Below, piece by piece: positions 54,785 through 55,490 of a DNA stretch of 55,490 bases; position 1 is the first letter of the stretch; each line of letters begins with the position of its first letter. The notes under the pieces are model-generated. The model searched no databases and had not been told where the DNA came from. It worked only from the letters and a program-made list of their open reading frames with translations. Location of the stretch: contig CAMDPO010000012.1 of assembly GCA_945904955.1 (NCBI GenBank), positions 1 through 55,490 of the forward strand. Direction: 5' to 3'. This DNA comes from Rhizobium sp. Q54. GTDB lineage: Bacteria > Pseudomonadota > Alphaproteobacteria > UBA2966 > CAIVPW01. Made by a program: the position numbers and the translations under genes.

Positions 54785-55336
54785 CTACCGGAGGTCGGCC
54801 ATCGATTGCGCCAAGACGGCGAGGTACTCGATGTTGCGCTGGCAGACGAACTGGTTGATGGCGGTGTCCAGGCGCTTGACCAAGCGGGCGGACTTCTCGT
54901 CCTGGGTCAGCAGGTCGTACTTGAGCAGGCCCTTGCCGACGATGGAACGAAAGTCACCGGCGTTGCGCAGCAGGCTCCCCGCAGCATGCGGAAAGACGAA
55001 CGCAGGAACGAAGCCCTGCAGCTCGCGTCCGTCTGCTCCGCTGAGGCCGCTGTGACTGGCGAGGTACTGGCAGACGGCGGCGCTGAACGCGGCAGCGGCA
55101 GCGAGGTCGTCGCGTGTCTTGAGCTTGCCCTGACGCTGCGCCTCGGCGATGGCTTCTACCAGGATGAAGCGAGCGAGCGCTTCGATCTGGGCATAGCGCG
55201 CCGTTTTGCCGGCGCGGCGTACCGGGGCAATCTTGAACATCGACAGCACCTTCGGCAGTTCCACCTCGAACTGCGACGAAGCCAAGTCCTGCCGCAGGTC
55301 TTTCTCCTGCTTGCTCTTGCCGAACAGTCCGAACAT
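54785..55336 (-). CDS. Hypothetical protein, 183 residues
   Basis: From ATG 55336. It starts MFGLFGKSKQEKDLRQDLAS and is helical and charged. Further segments are EALARFILVEAIAEAQRQGK and AAFSAAVCQYLASHSGLSG, then RLDTAINQFVCQRNIEYLAV. There is no signal peptide or membrane helix. I do not recognise the family. The insertion sequence begins shortly upstream of its start, so its own promoter may be displaced by the insertion. Confidence 0.6.
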   Translation of the reverse strand: MFGLFGKSKQEKDLRQDLASSQFEVELPKVLSMFKIAPVRRAGKTARYAQIEALARFILVEAIAEAQRQGKLKTRDDLAAAAAFSAAVCQYLASHSGLSGADGRELQGFVPAFVFPHAAGSLLRNAGDFRSIVGKGLLKYDLLTQDEKSARLVKRLDTAINQFVCQRNIEYLAVLAQSMADLR

Positions 55337-55361
55337 CGCGGCCCTAGGCTCCGTACTCAAT

Positions 55362-55490
55362 TGGGGATTCCGCTCAGGCGCGGTTTGTGATTCAAGCTTC
55401 CGAACGAACAGGAGGCTTGGATGGCGGGGGTTTCTTGGCTGAGCGACTCTGAGTGGGCGCGGATTGAGCCACTATTGCCGCGCGGACGAA
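55362..55490 (+). mobile_element. Left end of an IS5-family insertion sequence, with partial transposase
   Basis: ATG 55421, preceded by AGGAGG (55410-55415), opens MAGVSWLSDSEWARIEPLLP, the typical N-terminus of IS5-type transposases. The frame runs off the window. The 60 bases before it (GGGGATTCCGCTCAGGCGCG region) look like a terminal inverted repeat plus leader. The exact boundary and target duplication cannot be set without the other end. Confidence 0.75.

Overview
The window is a GC-rich (roughly two-thirds G+C by eye) chromosomal segment from a proteobacterium. It is most likely an alphaproteobacterium of the Rhodospirillales/Rhizobiales sphere. Pointers to this are red-type (form IC) RubisCO with CbbX, a CheY-like/HPt pair, a DUF2937 protein, a DUF1501/DUF1800 pair, and the general codon and GC style. 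No rRNA, tRNA or CRISPR was seen. The taxonomic call is an inference from gene content, not from a marker gene.

Layout. 1-1152: the end of a branched-chain amino acid type ABC transporter (LivG, LivF). 1153-7475 (minus strand): a Sel1-repeat protein, UbiX, an HPt protein, a receiver protein lacking its phospho-acceptor aspartate, and a 1178-residue iron-sulfur flavoprotein that looks like NfnB and NfnA fused. 7641-12007: a metallo-hydrolase, a cyclic-nucleotide sensor, a VanB-type reductase, an enolase-superfamily epimerase and a LuxR-type regulator with a degenerate receiver. 12239-21925: the centrepiece, a nine-kilobase Calvin-Benson-Bassham operon in the order pfp, prk, tkt, gap, pgk, cbbL, cbbS, cbbX. 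22098-29260: small envelope proteins, a family of intergenic repeats, a DMT exporter, a decayed intergenic stretch, and a coiled-coil protein paired with a GAF-GAF-PAS adenylate cyclase. 29371-36436: a subtilisin-like surface lipoprotein, tandem thioredoxins, the DUF1501/DUF1800 pair and glyoxalase II. 36538-49725: a molybdenum hydroxylase large subunit, PepN, a serine-hydrolase pseudoenzyme, MsrB, FAH, FNR, PtrB and several hypotheticals. 49861-55490: an ABC exporter fused to a cyclic-nucleotide domain, then a run of broken genes (a small membrane protein, an ionotropic-glutamate-receptor homologue, a BcrA/B-like ABC pair), ending in the start of an IS5-type transposase.

How it works together. 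The operon encodes carbon fixation: PRK makes RuBP, form IC RubisCO carboxylates it, PGK and GAPDH reduce the product, transketolase reshuffles sugars and CbbX reactivates RubisCO. It has no FBPase/SBPase, no aldolase and no LysR-type CbbR. Instead it opens with a pyrophosphate-dependent phosphofructokinase and a PRK of the cyanobacterial/plant class, preceded by an aspartate-less LuxR regulator and a cluster of palindromes. This is consistent with a pyrophosphate-conserving variant of the cycle, as described for some methanotrophs and chemoautotrophic symbionts. Several other proteins in the window carry losses of key catalytic or regulatory residues, and a 2-kb stretch near the right end contains four apparent indels.
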